Position numbers and translations under genes: made by a program | NCBI GenBank assembly: GCA_934120135.1 | Contig: CAKOTK010000003.1 | Coordinates: forward strand, 132,341-196,340 | Source: an uncultured Clostridia bacterium | GTDB lineage: Bacteria; Bacillota; Clostridia; TANB77; CAG-508 | Length of the DNA stretch: 64,000 nucleotides | Direction of reading: 5' to 3' | Part shown: positions 1 through 9,393 of the stretch, in pieces | Layout: each line of letters begins with the position of its first letter | How positions within the stretch are numbered: the stretch's first letter is position 1 | The notes under the pieces: model-generated | What the model was told of the DNA's origin: nothing | What the model saw: only the letters and a program-made list of their open reading frames with translations | Database searches by the model: none

Positions 1-116
1 TACTTTTTTCTTTTGATATACATTATTTTTCTTTTAACTATTTTATATAATTTTTTAACAAAAGTAAACATTTTTTTACAAAATATTTCATTATTTATGT
101 TTTTTTAATTAAAATT

Positions 117-143
117 AGCCAAGTACTTTACTTGGCTTTTTTA
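117..143 (+). terminator. Rho-independent terminator
   Basis: A 9-bp stem (117-125 with 129-137, loop 126-128) is followed by a run of six T on the plus strand. It would end a plus-strand gene lying left of the window. The opposite strand is T-rich too, so it may also serve the pilin-like gene that ends at 162. Confidence 0.7.
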
Positions 144-161
144 TATAAAATATATAAATTA

Positions 162-851
162 TTATTTTCCTTTTAAAATTTCAATATTAGCAGTTTGAGC
201 AAAATTTTTAATTAATATTAAACCGTCCTCTGTAACTTCTGCATCTATTGCTGTCCAGCTATTATCTATTAGTACTTTGCATATTACAGAATCCCCCTGT
301 TTGAAGCCTGGAACATCTATGTATAATTGATTTATAAAAATTCCTTCAGCTAATTTTATTTTAATTGTTCCAAAAATGTCGTATCCATTGATCTTTTCTA
401 CTTTAACATTTTCGTCTGTTTTCTCTATTGTAGCATATGGTTCAGAATTATTAATTTCTATAGTTGTCCCATCAGTTGTTGTTATTGTTCCATTTAGCAG
501 CTTTAATACTTTAGTTATTCCATATCCCTGTCCGAAGCCTTCACTAATATCATAATCTTCTTTTTCTTCTGTATACTCATTCATCCAATTTTCCAATGCA
601 TTTATTTCATTCATGTCTTTTTGTACACTTTCATTTGCTTTGTTTTGTGCTGATTGTGCTTTTTTTATTATTCCACTGTCACTAAATACTGCGTTTATTG
701 TTACTCCTGCTAGTATTAAAAGCACCACAATGGTTACAACTAAAGCTATTAGTGTGATACCTGATTGCTTTGAATAGCATTCTTTACTGCTTATTAATTT
801 TGAACTTACTTTCATTTTTTCTTTTTCCTCCTTCAATTTTTTTAAATCCAT
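162..851 (-). CDS. Type-IV-pilin-like surface protein
   Basis: A 229-residue protein with a charged leader, a prepilin-type cleavage site (Gly31 followed by ITLIA) and one long hydrophobic helix (about residues 32-52). Next comes a short coiled region rich in Lys, Asn and Gln, then a C-terminal domain of about 120 residues that I do not recognise. The +5 Glu usual in type IV pilins is Ala here, as in the second pilin-like gene of this window. A strong GGGAGGGG site precedes the start; an internal ATG at residue 13 also has a GGAGG. The protein is probably exported and processed or membrane anchored. The gene lies directly downstream of the (AG)n leader and its terminator (904-1133), which may control it. 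No pilus assembly genes are nearby. Confidence 0.7.
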   Translation of the reverse strand: MDLKKLKEEKEKMKVSSKLISSKECYSKQSGITLIALVVTIVVLLILAGVTINAVFSDSGIIKKAQSAQNKANESVQKDMNEINALENWMNEYTEEKEDYDISEGFGQGYGITKVLKLLNGTITTTDGTTIEINNSEPYATIEKTDENVKVEKINGYDIFGTIKIKLAEGIFINQLYIDVPGFKQGDSVICKVLIDNSWTAIDAEVTEDGLILIKNFAQTANIEILKGK

Positions 852-924
852 TTTTACCCCTCCCTTTTGTTTTTAATTTTTAAAGAAGCACATTTTATTT
901 TTCAATACAAAAAGGACAGGTTGC

Positions 925-1071
<147 letters not shown>

Positions 1072-1117
1072 TTTTCGTGCCTCTTTCTTACTTTTCTTTG
1101 GATTTCGTTCTGTGATT

Positions 1118-1146
1118 ATGATAATATAACTTTCCCAATTTTGCAA
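1118..1146 (-). promoter_or_regulatory. Promoter of leader copy 1
   Basis: TTGCAA (1146-1141), a 17-base spacer and TATCAT (1123-1118) on the minus strand. The same arrangement (TTGAAA-17-TATCAT) is kept in copy 2, which supports it. Confidence 0.6.
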
Positions 1147-1214
1147 TAGTTTCTATTAATTTAATCTAAATAATTTTTTTGAAGCTTTTCGTTTTACTAT
1201 TACTATTTTCTACG

Positions 1215-1706
1215 TTATACTAATTTTTCTATCTCTTCTTTTGTTAATCCTGTAATTTCAATAATGTCCGATATGCTCATTCCTTTTTTTAGCATATTTT
1301 TTGCTATTTGTATTTTTTCCTCTTTCACTCCCTTTACAATGCCTTCTTTTATTCCCTCTTTTTTACCATCTCTTTTTGCTTCATACATCATTTGCTCATG
1401 GTTTATTCGTTCTAATTCTGCTTTAAATGCCATTCTTCTCAATACATCATCTTGACTCATTCTGTCTAGTTCTTTTTTTGCTTCTTTGATATTTTCGTTC
1501 TCTTCCATTTTTCGTGTCACCCTCTCACTCTCCAGTTTTTCTAAAAATACTAGCCAATCTAATAGCTGATCTTTTTCGTTTTCTCTACCCTTTATCTTTA
1601 ACAATTCAATTATATCAAGCTCGAATTTATCTGTCAATATTAATCTTTTTGTTATATTATACTTAATTGCATTTTGCAAGTAAAATCGTATGTCAAATTT
1701 CGACAT
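1215..1706 (-). pseudogene. Remnant of an Rpn-family (PD-(D/E)XK) nuclease
   Basis: The 163 residues match only the C-terminal part of the recombination-promoting nuclease (Rpn, PDDEXK_2) family: the helical region, the run of EGIKEGI-type repeats and the closing 'sxxxIxxiTGLtkEEIeKL' segment. Family members are usually about 280-310 residues with the nuclease core in the first 150, which is missing here. No nuclease core is visible in the sequence just upstream, where the pilin-like gene ends at 1711. It is therefore most likely a decayed gene, inactive as a nuclease, left in an accessory segment between the two pilin-like genes. A residual role of the C-terminal part cannot be excluded. Confidence 0.65.
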
Positions 1707-1710
1707 ATTT

Positions 1711-3369
1711 TTACAGATTGTTCATTTGTTCTAAGGTTACTACTTCTACTGTTGTTTTACTCGTGTCATAGCAACCTTCTAGTTTCGCTTTTATTTCTTC
1801 ACTTAAGACATATATTTTTGAATTTGAAGCTATGTTATTAAATACATTATTTTCAACCTCAAACTTATTAGCATCTGTTGCAAGTATTTTTACTTTTGTT
1901 AGGTTAGCACATCCTGCAAATGCATCATAGCTTATTTTTGTTATTGTACTTGGTATTGTTATAGTTTTTAAATTAGAGCAAAACCTAAACATACTCATTG
2001 CAATTTCTGTTATATTCCAATTTAATATTGCTGACACGTCTTCGAGTTTGATACAATTATAAAATATACCAGTCATATCAGTTACATTTCCTACATTCCA
2101 ATTTGATATTGCAGACAGATTTGTAAATGCACATCCAGCATCATCACCATCTCCAAACATACTCTCCATGTTAGTAACATTAGATGTATTCCAATTTCTT
2201 AGACCATCTATATTAGTCAAATTATCATTTCCTGCAAACATGCCACTCATATTTTTAACTTTAGAAGTGTCCCAATTTAATAATGCATTCACATTTGATA
2301 AACTCTGTCCATTCCCCCATCTATAAAACATACAACTCATATTTTCAACTTTACTTGTATTCCAACCAGATAATGCGTCTATATTACTTAATTGTGTTCC
2401 TACTGAATAAAACATATGACTCATATTCACAACATAATCTGTTTTCATATCTTTTAGTCCATCTATATTAGTTAAATATGGAAGACCTGCAAACATTTGT
2501 GAACTATCTGTATTTAGATACACACTATTCCCTTCACTCCACCAGTATATTTTTCCTGTTTCTACTTTTTTATTATTTGTATCTTCTTCCAGTCCTAATT
2601 GTCCAACTTCGTTTCTTATTTCTGTTTTTCCACTCTTTTCAGCCCACATATATATTGGAAAGCTTGATTCTTCTAATGATACTATATTTGCTTCTGTTAG
2701 TTTAGTTAAATCTGGAACACCATTATATTTTTCTATTGCATTTATCGAAAGATTACAACTATAATCCAAATTCAAAACGTTACTAATCGTTCCTTCAGGC
2801 ATAAGATTATACATTTTGTCCCTTACATTTTTTCCAGTATCAAACATTGCTACTTTGCTTACTGCTATTAATGTTTTTGTTATCCATGTTGTTGAATCTA
2901 CAATAACTATATATTCAGAATCTTTATATGTAAATTCTATCTTTATATTATTATTATCTTGTGAATATTCCTTAAAGCTTATACTTGTCTCTGCATCTGG
3001 TATTATATCATTTCCAATAAACTTAAAACTTGTAGGCGCATTAGAAATATCTACTATTGTTGTTCCTAATATTCCTTTTTTATCTTCACCTAAGAAATAT
3101 CTTTCTAATTCGTCTGGTACTGCTTCTTCTGTTGTTTTATCTGTTAAGCTACTTATTAATTTTTCTAAATTATTTAGTCCTTCTAAATCATTATTTCGTG
3201 CTTCATCCATTTTGTTTTGAGCATCTTTTGCCTTTTGAATTAATCCATTTTCTCCAAATATTGCATTCAAGCTCACTCCCGCTAGAATTAACAAAACCAC
3301 AATTGTTACTACTAGAGCTATTAGTGTAATACCTTTTTGCTTTGAATAATTCTTCTTGTTTAATTTCAT
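1711..3369 (-). CDS. Pilin-like protein with BspA/DUF285 repeats
   Basis: The start at ATG 3369 is chosen because GGGAG lies 9 bases upstream; an in-frame ATG at 3399 has no such site. The 552 residues begin with a prepilin-like leader (Gly13, then ITLIA) and a hydrophobic helix. A coiled stretch and an unassigned region of about 200 residues follow. Residues about 290-480 hold five DUF285-type repeats (pattern NMsxMFxx...L..I..L..WNTSxVtNM). A BspA-like leucine-rich unit (TIPSTITKISYDAFAGCANL) comes near the end. Such repeats are common on surface adhesins of gut Firmicutes and Mollicutes. The N-terminus and last third are thus clear; the binding partner is unknown. It is preceded by leader copy 2 and followed by the Rpn remnant. 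Confidence 0.75.
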   Translation of the reverse strand: MKLNKKNYSKQKGITLIALVVTIVVLLILAGVSLNAIFGENGLIQKAKDAQNKMDEARNNDLEGLNNLEKLISSLTDKTTEEAVPDELERYFLGEDKKGILGTTIVDISNAPTSFKFIGNDIIPDAETSISFKEYSQDNNNIKIEFTYKDSEYIVIVDSTTWITKTLIAVSKVAMFDTGKNVRDKMYNLMPEGTISNVLNLDYSCNLSINAIEKYNGVPDLTKLTEANIVSLEESSFPIYMWAEKSGKTEIRNEVGQLGLEEDTNNKKVETGKIYWWSEGNSVYLNTDSSQMFAGLPYLTNIDGLKDMKTDYVVNMSHMFYSVGTQLSNIDALSGWNTSKVENMSCMFYRWGNGQSLSNVNALLNWDTSKVKNMSGMFAGNDNLTNIDGLRNWNTSNVTNMESMFGDGDDAGCAFTNLSAISNWNVGNVTDMTGIFYNCIKLEDVSAILNWNITEIAMSMFRFCSNLKTITIPSTITKISYDAFAGCANLTKVKILATDANKFEVENNVFNNIASNSKIYVLSEEIKAKLEGCYDTSKTTVEVVTLEQMNNL

Positions 3370-3524
3370 TCTACTTTCTCCCTTCTTTCTATGGAGCATA
3401 TTGTGCTCCGCTATAATTTCTCATAGATTATTTAACACTATCATTTATTTTTAAAATTTAAAAATCCTTTTTCTTTTTCCCTCCTTCTTTTTTGTTTTAA
3501 AAAGAAGCACATAAATTAGTTATA

Positions 3525-3743
3525 ACAATACAAAAAGACAGGTACTAAATATTTTCATATTTAATATCTGTCTTTAATATGCTTAATAAAGCTAATTGCT
3601 TAGCTTGGTTGTTATTTGTTAATGTTGTGGCTCTCTCTCTCTCTCTCTCTCTACTCCTACAAAGGTTTTAGCTTTTTTCATTTTTCGTGCCTCTTTCTTA
3701 CTTTTCTTTGGATTTTATTCTGTGATTATGATAATATAACTTT
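3525..3743 (-). repeat. Duplicated leader module, copy 2, with (AG)11
   Basis: Second copy of the module at 904-1133, upstream of the DUF285 pilin-like gene. It keeps the promoter, the ATG context, the AG tract (11 units at 3631-3652) and a terminator hairpin of different sequence but the same position. With 11 units the short frame from the conserved ATG stops after Glu-Arg repeats plus PQH. It accounts for most of the gap 3370-3845. Confidence 0.8.
3532..3572 (-). terminator. Terminator of leader copy 2
   Basis: Minus-strand stem-loop (outer GACAG/CTGTC at 3537-3572, inner AT-rich pairs) followed by TTTTTG. The stem sequence differs from copy 1 while the fold is kept, which suggests the structure matters. 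Confidence 0.6.
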
Positions 3744-3756
3744 TAAAAATTTTCAA
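3728..3756 (-). promoter_or_regulatory. Promoter of leader copy 2
   Basis: TTGAAA (3756-3751), 17-base spacer, TATCAT (3733-3728) on the minus strand, matching the copy 1 promoter. Confidence 0.6.
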
Positions 3757-3845
3757 TACTTTTTTGCAATTTTCTCTTGAATTTATTTGCGTTTTGATAT
3801 AGTATAATATAGATATAAATGTTCGAAATATAAACGGAGGATAAG

Positions 3846-4637
3846 ATGCCAAGAAAAGCTAAAGAAGAAATAATTGAAGAGAAAAAAATAGGTACTAAGA
3901 ATCCTGCTAAAGTTACCACCTCAAAGGCTGTAGACAAAAAAAGTACTACTAAAAAAGCCAGTGCTAAGAAATCTACTGCTAAAAAAACTACAAGTTCAAA
4001 AACAACTGCTAAGAAATCTACCACAAGAAAAACAACTACTAAAAAATCTTCAAGCAAAAAGTTACCTATTTTAGAATATTATGATTTGCCTAATTTATAC
4101 AATCAAACTATTGTAAAAATATTAGCACAAACTCCTACTATACTATTTGTATATTGGGACATTTCTGATGAAGATAGACAAATGTATTTAGAAAAATATG
4201 GAGAAGATTTTTTTAATAACACTATTCCATATTTAACAGTAACAAATCAAACTAAAAACTATTCTTTTGAAGTAGAAATAAATGATTATGCTAACAGTTG
4301 GTATATCAATATTCCAGATAGCGATTGCAAATATGATGTGGTTTTATTTAGAAAGCCTAAAAATGCAGAAATTCATCAAGAAAATGTTTATATAACTTCT
4401 TCTAATGATTTACAAACACCTAATGATCATATTTTATTTGATACTTTAGGAAAAACTGTATTTTTTAAAAATGTAAAAACTAATGAAATTACATCAAAAG
4501 ATACTTCTTCTTTATCATTTATGAATAACATTGGTAGAATATATAACATTTATGATTTATATAAAGAGATTTACAAAAATGAATTATTAGAAGACAAATT
4601 AAATGCACATTTAACTTCTTCTAAAATGTCTTCTTAA
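3846..4637 (+). CDS. DUF4912 domain protein with Lys-rich tail
   Basis: A 263-residue protein. Residues 1-73 are a low-complexity Lys/Thr/Ser/Ala segment resembling histone H1 tails. Residues about 75-225 fit DUF4912 (start 'LPxxYNxTxVxxLAQTPTxLFVYWDIS'), a domain of unknown function typically found beside GH57 genes. The next gene, 14 bases on, is such an enzyme, so both probably act in glucan metabolism. Start ATG follows GGAGG. The basic tail could bind nucleic acid or polyanions; this is inference. Confidence 0.8.
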   Translation: MPRKAKEEIIEEKKIGTKNPAKVTTSKAVDKKSTTKKASAKKSTAKKTTSSKTTAKKSTTRKTTTKKSSSKKLPILEYYDLPNLYNQTIVKILAQTPTILFVYWDISDEDRQMYLEKYGEDFFNNTIPYLTVTNQTKNYSFEVEINDYANSWYINIPDSDCKYDVVLFRKPKNAEIHQENVYITSSNDLQTPNDHILFDTLGKTVFFKNVKTNEITSKDTSSLSFMNNIGRIYNIYDLYKEIYKNELLEDKLNAHLTSSKMSS

Positions 4638-4651
4638 GATTGGAGAAAATA

Positions 4652-6250
4652 ATGACTAAAGAAAAAGGCTATGTTAGTTTTATACTACATGCTCATTTGC
4701 CCTTTATACATCATCCTGAAAGTGAAGATTACTTAGAGGAACAATGGTTGTATGAGGCAATTTCGGAGACCTACTTACCTTTATTAACAAACTTTGGAAA
4801 ATTAGAGAAGGAAAAAGTTGACTTTAGAATAACAATGTCACTTACTCCTCCTCTTTTAAATATGCTTGATAATAAGCTATTGCAAAAAAGATATATTAAA
4901 TATTTAAATACTCATATTGAACTTGCTAAAAAAGAAATAGAAAGAACTAAGGATAACGCAAAAGAAAATGAACTTGCTCATTATTACTTTAATCGCTATT
5001 CTAATGATTTGCATTTATTTAAAGAAATATATAATTGTAACTTAATTGAAGCTTTTAAGCATTTTCAAGATATTGGAGTGTTAGAGATTATAACTTGTGG
5101 TGCAACACATGGATACTTCCCTATTTTATATGTAAATGAAAAAACTGTAAGAGCACAAATAGCAGTTGGTGTTCAAACATATAAAAAGTATTTTGGTAAG
5201 ACACCTAATGGAATATGGCTTCCTGAATGTGGATATATTCCTGAGGCTGATAAATATTTAAAAGAATTTGGAATTAAATATATAATTACCGAAACACATG
5301 GTATTTTATATGCTAACCCTACACCTATTTATGGTACTTTTGCTCCAATTGTTTCTCCTGAAGGCGTTATTGCTTTTGGTAGAGATATTGAATCTTCAAG
5401 GCAAGTGTGGAGTTCTATCAACGGTTATCCTGGTGACTTTAATTACAGAGAATTTTACAGAGATATTGGATATGACGCTCCTTATGATTACATTAAGCCA
5501 TATATTGCTTCAAATGGAGTTAGAGTTCATACTGGTATAAAATATTATAGAATTACTGGTAAAGACTGTGAGAAAGATTACTACAATGTTCAATGGGCTC
5601 AAGATAGTGTTGAAAAACAAGCTGGACACTTCTTTGATAGTAGAGTAAAACAAATTGACGAATTATCAAAATTAACTTCTAACCCTCCTATTATCACTTG
5701 TCCTTATGATGCAGAGTTGTATGGTCACTGGTGGTATGAAGGTCCAGATTGGCTATATGTTCTATTCAAAAAGATTTACTATGATAAATGTAATTTTAAG
5801 TTAATTACTCCTAGCGAATATATTGATAAATACCCTTCTATGCAAGTATGTACTCCTTGTCGTTCTAGCTGGGGTGCTAATGGTTATAGTGAAGTTTGGT
5901 TAAATCATACAAATGATTATGCTCACAAATATTTGCACGATATTGGAAATAAAATGGTCGAACTTGCTAATAAATTTCCAAATGAAAAAGATAAAACCAA
6001 AAAGAAAGCTTTAAACCAATGTGCTAGGGAAGTATTGTTAGCTCAAAGTAGTGACTGGTTGTTTATTATTACAAATGGAACTATGGTTGATTATGCTAAA
6101 AAGCGTATTAAGGACCATGTTGGTAGATTTAATAGGTTATATGATGGTATTATGAATGATAAAATTGATGAGGAATATATAGAGTTCTTAAAAGATGTTT
6201 CTAAAAAAGACTGCATATTCCCTGAAATTGATTATATGATTTATAGATAG
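4652..6250 (+). CDS. Glycoside hydrolase family 57 / DUF1957 protein
   Basis: The start at ATG 4652 is used because GGAG lies 6 bases upstream; the upstream in-frame TTG at 4640 precedes that site. The 532 residues show the GH57 beginning (FILHAHLPFIHHPE), the segment TCGATHGYFP, the WLPECGYIPE motif that carries the likely nucleophile Glu, and CPYDAELYGHWWYEG with the likely acid/base Asp. A DUF1957 C-terminal helical domain follows. Family members of this layout are 1,4-alpha-glucan branching enzymes, so a role in glycogen-type polymers is likely. It forms a two-gene unit with the DUF4912 gene and ends at a bidirectional terminator. Confidence 0.85.
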   Translation: MTKEKGYVSFILHAHLPFIHHPESEDYLEEQWLYEAISETYLPLLTNFGKLEKEKVDFRITMSLTPPLLNMLDNKLLQKRYIKYLNTHIELAKKEIERTKDNAKENELAHYYFNRYSNDLHLFKEIYNCNLIEAFKHFQDIGVLEIITCGATHGYFPILYVNEKTVRAQIAVGVQTYKKYFGKTPNGIWLPECGYIPEADKYLKEFGIKYIITETHGILYANPTPIYGTFAPIVSPEGVIAFGRDIESSRQVWSSINGYPGDFNYREFYRDIGYDAPYDYIKPYIASNGVRVHTGIKYYRITGKDCEKDYYNVQWAQDSVEKQAGHFFDSRVKQIDELSKLTSNPPIITCPYDAELYGHWWYEGPDWLYVLFKKIYYDKCNFKLITPSEYIDKYPSMQVCTPCRSSWGANGYSEVWLNHTNDYAHKYLHDIGNKMVELANKFPNEKDKTKKKALNQCAREVLLAQSSDWLFIITNGTMVDYAKKRIKDHVGRFNRLYDGIMNDKIDEEYIEFLKDVSKKDCIFPEIDYMIYR

Positions 6251-6256
6251 AAAAAC

Positions 6257-6287
6257 GCCAATGGAATTTACCATTGGCACTTTTTTT
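6257..6287. terminator. Bidirectional terminator
   Basis: 8-bp stem (6257-6264 with 6271-6278) with T runs on both strands, between the convergent GH57 and glycosyltransferase genes. Confidence 0.85.
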
Positions 6288-7257
6288 ATTTGTTTAAATG
6301 TTCATTCGTTTCTTTTGTTTCATTATATCTTTCAATAAAATATAAAGGTCTGTGTTTGCTTTCATTAAATGTTCTTCCTAAATATTCTCCTATAATTCCT
6401 AAGAATATTAGTTGAATTCCACCTAAGAATAATATAACTACCATTAGTGATGCATAACCAGGTACATCTATTCCTGTTACTATTGTTTTTATAATTATAT
6501 ATAACATATAAATAAATCCAATAACAGAAACTCCACATCCTATAAGTGCTGCCCATCTTAATGGTGATGTTGTAAATGATGTAATTCCATCAATTGATAA
6601 ATCAATTAATTTTCCATAATTCCATTTAGTTTGTCCAGCTGCTCTAGGGTCTCTATCGTATAGAATTTCTTTTTTGTTATATCCTATTATACTAAATAAT
6701 CCTTTAGTATATCTTTGATTTTCTCTCATTGATTTTAACGCTTCTACGCAACGTCTATCTAATAGTCTAAAATCTCCTGTATCTTTTTGTATTTCAATTC
6801 TTGTAAAACCTTGTAATACTCTATAATACATTTTAGAAGTGAACTTTTTAAGCCAAGTTTCTCCTTCTCTAGATTTTCTTTTTGCGTATACATCATCATA
6901 GCCTTCTTCCCAGTATTTTATCATTTCTGGAATTAGCTCTGGTGGATCTTGTAAGTCTGCATCAATTATAACTACTGCATCACCCTTGCAATAATCTAAA
7001 CCTGCTATCATTGCTGTTTCTTTACCAAAATTTCTAGATAAGTTTAAATAACAAAATCTTTTATCCTTTTCTCTTAACTCTTGCATAATCTCAAAAGTTT
7101 TGTCTTTACTTCCGTCATTTACTAATAATACTTCAAAGTCATAATTAGTATTTTCATTCATTAGTTTTTCTAGTCTATCATATAACAAATGTAAAACTTC
7201 TTGTTCATTATATGCTGGTACTAATATTGTGACTAACTTCTTTTTTTCTTGTTCCAT
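6286..7257 (-). CDS. Family 2 glycosyltransferase, DPM1/GtrB-like
   Basis: The 323-residue protein has a GT2 domain at the N-terminus: LVTILVPAYNEQ, the VNDGSKD loop, the DADLQDPPE metal/nucleotide-binding motif, and GDFRLLDRR before the acceptor site. Two membrane helices follow (about residues 228-255 and 266-292). This layout is that of polyprenyl-phosphate glycosyltransferases (GtrB/YkoT type), which load a sugar onto the lipid carrier at the inner membrane face for cell-wall or surface glycosylation. The sugar cannot be told from sequence. No flippase or GtrA partner lies next to it. The gene is likely monocistronic. Confidence 0.85.
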   Translation of the reverse strand: MEQEKKKLVTILVPAYNEQEVLHLLYDRLEKLMNENTNYDFEVLLVNDGSKDKTFEIMQELREKDKRFCYLNLSRNFGKETAMIAGLDYCKGDAVVIIDADLQDPPELIPEMIKYWEEGYDDVYAKRKSREGETWLKKFTSKMYYRVLQGFTRIEIQKDTGDFRLLDRRCVEALKSMRENQRYTKGLFSIIGYNKKEILYDRDPRAAGQTKWNYGKLIDLSIDGITSFTTSPLRWAALIGCGVSVIGFIYMLYIIIKTIVTGIDVPGYASLMVVILFLGGIQLIFLGIIGEYLGRTFNESKHRPLYFIERYNETKETNEHLNK

Positions 7258-7318
7258 AATAACCTCCGATTATTTTGATACTATAGTTATATCACATTTT
7301 TCGAAAATAGTAAATAGG

Positions 7319-8170
7319 TTATTTGTTATGGCTTATTTTTGCATTGTTTAGTATTTTATATGTTTTACATATATCACAATCTTTGCATATAGTTACTCTT
7401 CCTTCAAAGATTAGCTTTAAAGTGTTTATAAATTCATCTTCGTCATCAATCAAATGTATTTCTATCCTTCTTGGTAAAAGGCATAGTAATGTATTTAGTG
7501 CAAAATCATTAGATGAAAAAGAAATATCTGATAAATATTTTGCATTATATATATTTTCCGAAACAGATACTATATTTCTTTTTTCATCTAATAAAATTGA
7601 TTCTCCATTTATATAAATCAAGTGTAGTAAATTATATTCTGGCATCTTTGATTCAACATATACTCTAAGCAAACTAATAAATTCTCTGTATTCTTTTTCT
7701 ATAATAAACTGATTTACTCCATTGTCTACTATTTCATCTAAATATTCTAGATATGCTTTTAATCTAAAATATACAAAACCATCTAAAATCATAGCTTTAT
7801 TTTCTTTGACATATTCTTTTATATTTTTATTATCAAGTAATTTTGTATTATACATTTCTGATTCTATCAGTTGCATACAATTCTCTAATATTTTGTTCTT
7901 TTCATATTCATCAAAATAGAAATAGTTGTAGTTTATAAGTTGTTTCAACATTTTTTCTTCATAAAACTCAATTACAACTTCTCCTATTAGTTCTGTTAAA
8001 AAATCATAAAATTTATTGTTGTTATTTCCTATATAATGAATAGTTATATTTTTATATATCTTAAATTGATTTTGAGAATATATTAAATTTTCAAAGTCAA
8101 TTTCTTGAATTCTATTTAGTAGATAATTTAATATTTGGGTATTATTAGTTTTAAAGCAAAATGATTTCAT
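7319..8170 (-). CDS. ytxC: Putative sporulation protein YtxC
   Basis: A 283-residue protein resembling the YtxC family of spore-forming Firmicutes in length and overall plan: a small N-terminal beta-rich part, a long helical middle and a C-terminal region (RIEIHLIDDEDEFINTLKLI). The molecular role of the family is unknown; it is associated with sporulation. Here the C-terminus carries a CxxCDxC-like cluster (VTICKDCDICKTYK) that might bind metal. The neighbours (glycosyltransferase, rhodanese) do not form a conserved cluster with it. The assignment rests on overall resemblance. Confidence 0.65.
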   Translation of the reverse strand: MKSFCFKTNNTQILNYLLNRIQEIDFENLIYSQNQFKIYKNITIHYIGNNNNKFYDFLTELIGEVVIEFYEEKMLKQLINYNYFYFDEYEKNKILENCMQLIESEMYNTKLLDNKNIKEYVKENKAMILDGFVYFRLKAYLEYLDEIVDNGVNQFIIEKEYREFISLLRVYVESKMPEYNLLHLIYINGESILLDEKRNIVSVSENIYNAKYLSDISFSSNDFALNTLLCLLPRRIEIHLIDDEDEFINTLKLIFEGRVTICKDCDICKTYKILNNAKISHNK

Positions 8171-8267
8171 TTGATTTTTAGCTCCTCTCTACAATATTAT
8201 CCACTAAAAACTTGTTAGATATACATATTTTATTCTAAATGACTTCAATTGGTAACATGTTCCAAAT

Positions 8268-8606
8268 TTATTTATTACGAAATCTGCAATATATTCCTTC
8301 TTTTAAGTTATATACATTTAAATATCCTAATTGCCACAAAATTTGTTGAGCTTGTTTGCTACGAATACCACATGAGCAATATACAATTATTGTTGTTCTT
8401 TTATTTGGTATTCGAATTTGAATTTCATTTTGTAAATTGTATAAATCAATGTTTATAGCATTTGGTAAATGTTCTTCATCGTACTCTTGATGGCTTCTAA
8501 CATCTAGTAATACTCCATTAGTTTGTCTTAAAATTTCTTGTGCTTGTTTATAATTTACTTCCATATCATATATGCTTCGATAAAGAATTTCTTTTATTCT
8601 TCCCAA
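8268..8606 (-). CDS. Rhodanese-like domain protein
   Basis: A single rhodanese domain of about 112 residues. It has the ordered family features: LLDVRSHQEYDEEHLPNAINID (CH2A region) and an active-site loop CSCGIR fitting CxxGxR, followed by a C-terminal GxxNVYNLKEGI. It could carry sulfur as a persulfide, with substrate unknown. The start is uncertain. The first ATG of the frame (8645) lies inside the terminator of the upstream gene, so I prefer TTG at 8606 with AAAGGAAAG 8 bases upstream. The upstream secF-like gene is separated from it by that terminator. Confidence 0.8.
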   Translation of the reverse strand: MGRIKEILYRSIYDMEVNYKQAQEILRQTNGVLLDVRSHQEYDEEHLPNAINIDLYNLQNEIQIRIPNKRTTIIVYCSCGIRSKQAQQILWQLGYLNVYNLKEGIYCRFRNK

Positions 8607-8631
8607 TATTTTCACTTTCCTTTCAAATAAA

Positions 8632-8669
8632 AAAACAATATTCATACTATATTTTATGAATATTGTTTT
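8632..8669 (-). terminator. Terminator after the secF-like gene
   Basis: A 15-bp stem (8632-8646 with 8655-8669) followed by seven T on the minus strand. It ends the secD-secF transcript before the rhodanese gene. Confidence 0.85.
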
Positions 8670-8677
8670 ATTTTGGT

Positions 8678-9346
8678 TTATTTTTTGTCTGCTAATTTAG
8701 CAATTTCTAATTGTTTTTCTTTTAAAATTGTTACAGTTACGATAGATACTGCATAAACTAGCAATCCTATTGGTGCAACAAATTTATTTACTGGAATTCT
8801 ACAAATTACTAAAACACTTGCATATACTAATTCTGGAACTATTATAGCTAATAAGTATTTTCCTACTGTTTTAAAGCTTCCTAACTCCATGTAACGAATA
8901 AATGCATATATTAAAATAATAATAGCGCTTATTGTAACTGGCATAATATATGGTTTTAAAATACTTGTAAGTTTTACTCTTGGTTCATATTTTATAATTA
9001 TGTCATCTGTAGTATTTTGTAGTTCGTATTTTTCATTCATTTTTGTGTTTAATTGTTCTACTAAGTCTTTTAACTCTGCATTTATATTGTTTACATCTTT
9101 TTGTTTTATTGTAATTACTGCCATGTCTTTATAAACTTCTACTTTTTGTACTATTATCTCATCTGTCCCAAATACTTCTTTTGCAATTTGTTTTACATCA
9201 TTGTTTTCAAATTCTTTTTGTATATATACATATAATCTAACATTTTCTGTATATATAGTGTCTACTTTAAAACCTTTTACACATGTCATAATTGCTCCAG
9301 CTACTATAATTAAAGCTAGCAATATATAAATAATTTTTTTGCTCAT
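8678..9346 (-). CDS. secF: Divergent, shortened SecF-like protein
   Basis: The gene follows secD by 41 bases, and the protein has a SecF-like plan: one N-terminal helix (about 5-24), an extracellular alpha/beta domain (about 30-125) and a membrane domain. However it is only 222 residues (SecF is usually near 290-310) with about three C-terminal helices instead of five. The conserved SecF membrane signatures around the 'DTVVVFDR' motif are missing. It may be a minimal or decayed partner of the translocase accessory complex. The assignment rests mainly on position and topology. Confidence 0.55.
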   Translation of the reverse strand: MSKKIIYILLALIIVAGAIMTCVKGFKVDTIYTENVRLYVYIQKEFENNDVKQIAKEVFGTDEIIVQKVEVYKDMAVITIKQKDVNNINAELKDLVEQLNTKMNEKYELQNTTDDIIIKYEPRVKLTSILKPYIMPVTISAIIILIYAFIRYMELGSFKTVGKYLLAIIVPELVYASVLVICRIPVNKFVAPIGLLVYAVSIVTVTILKEKQLEIAKLADKK

Positions 9347-9393
9347 TTTTTATCACATTCCTTTACTATAATTTTAATAATGTTAAATAACAA

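Noticed and set aside
3743..4057. Minus-strand frame opposite the Lys-rich tail of the DUF4912 gene
   Set aside because: Its Val/Leu/Phe-rich composition is just the reverse of AAA/ACT codons; the plus-strand gene is clearly real.
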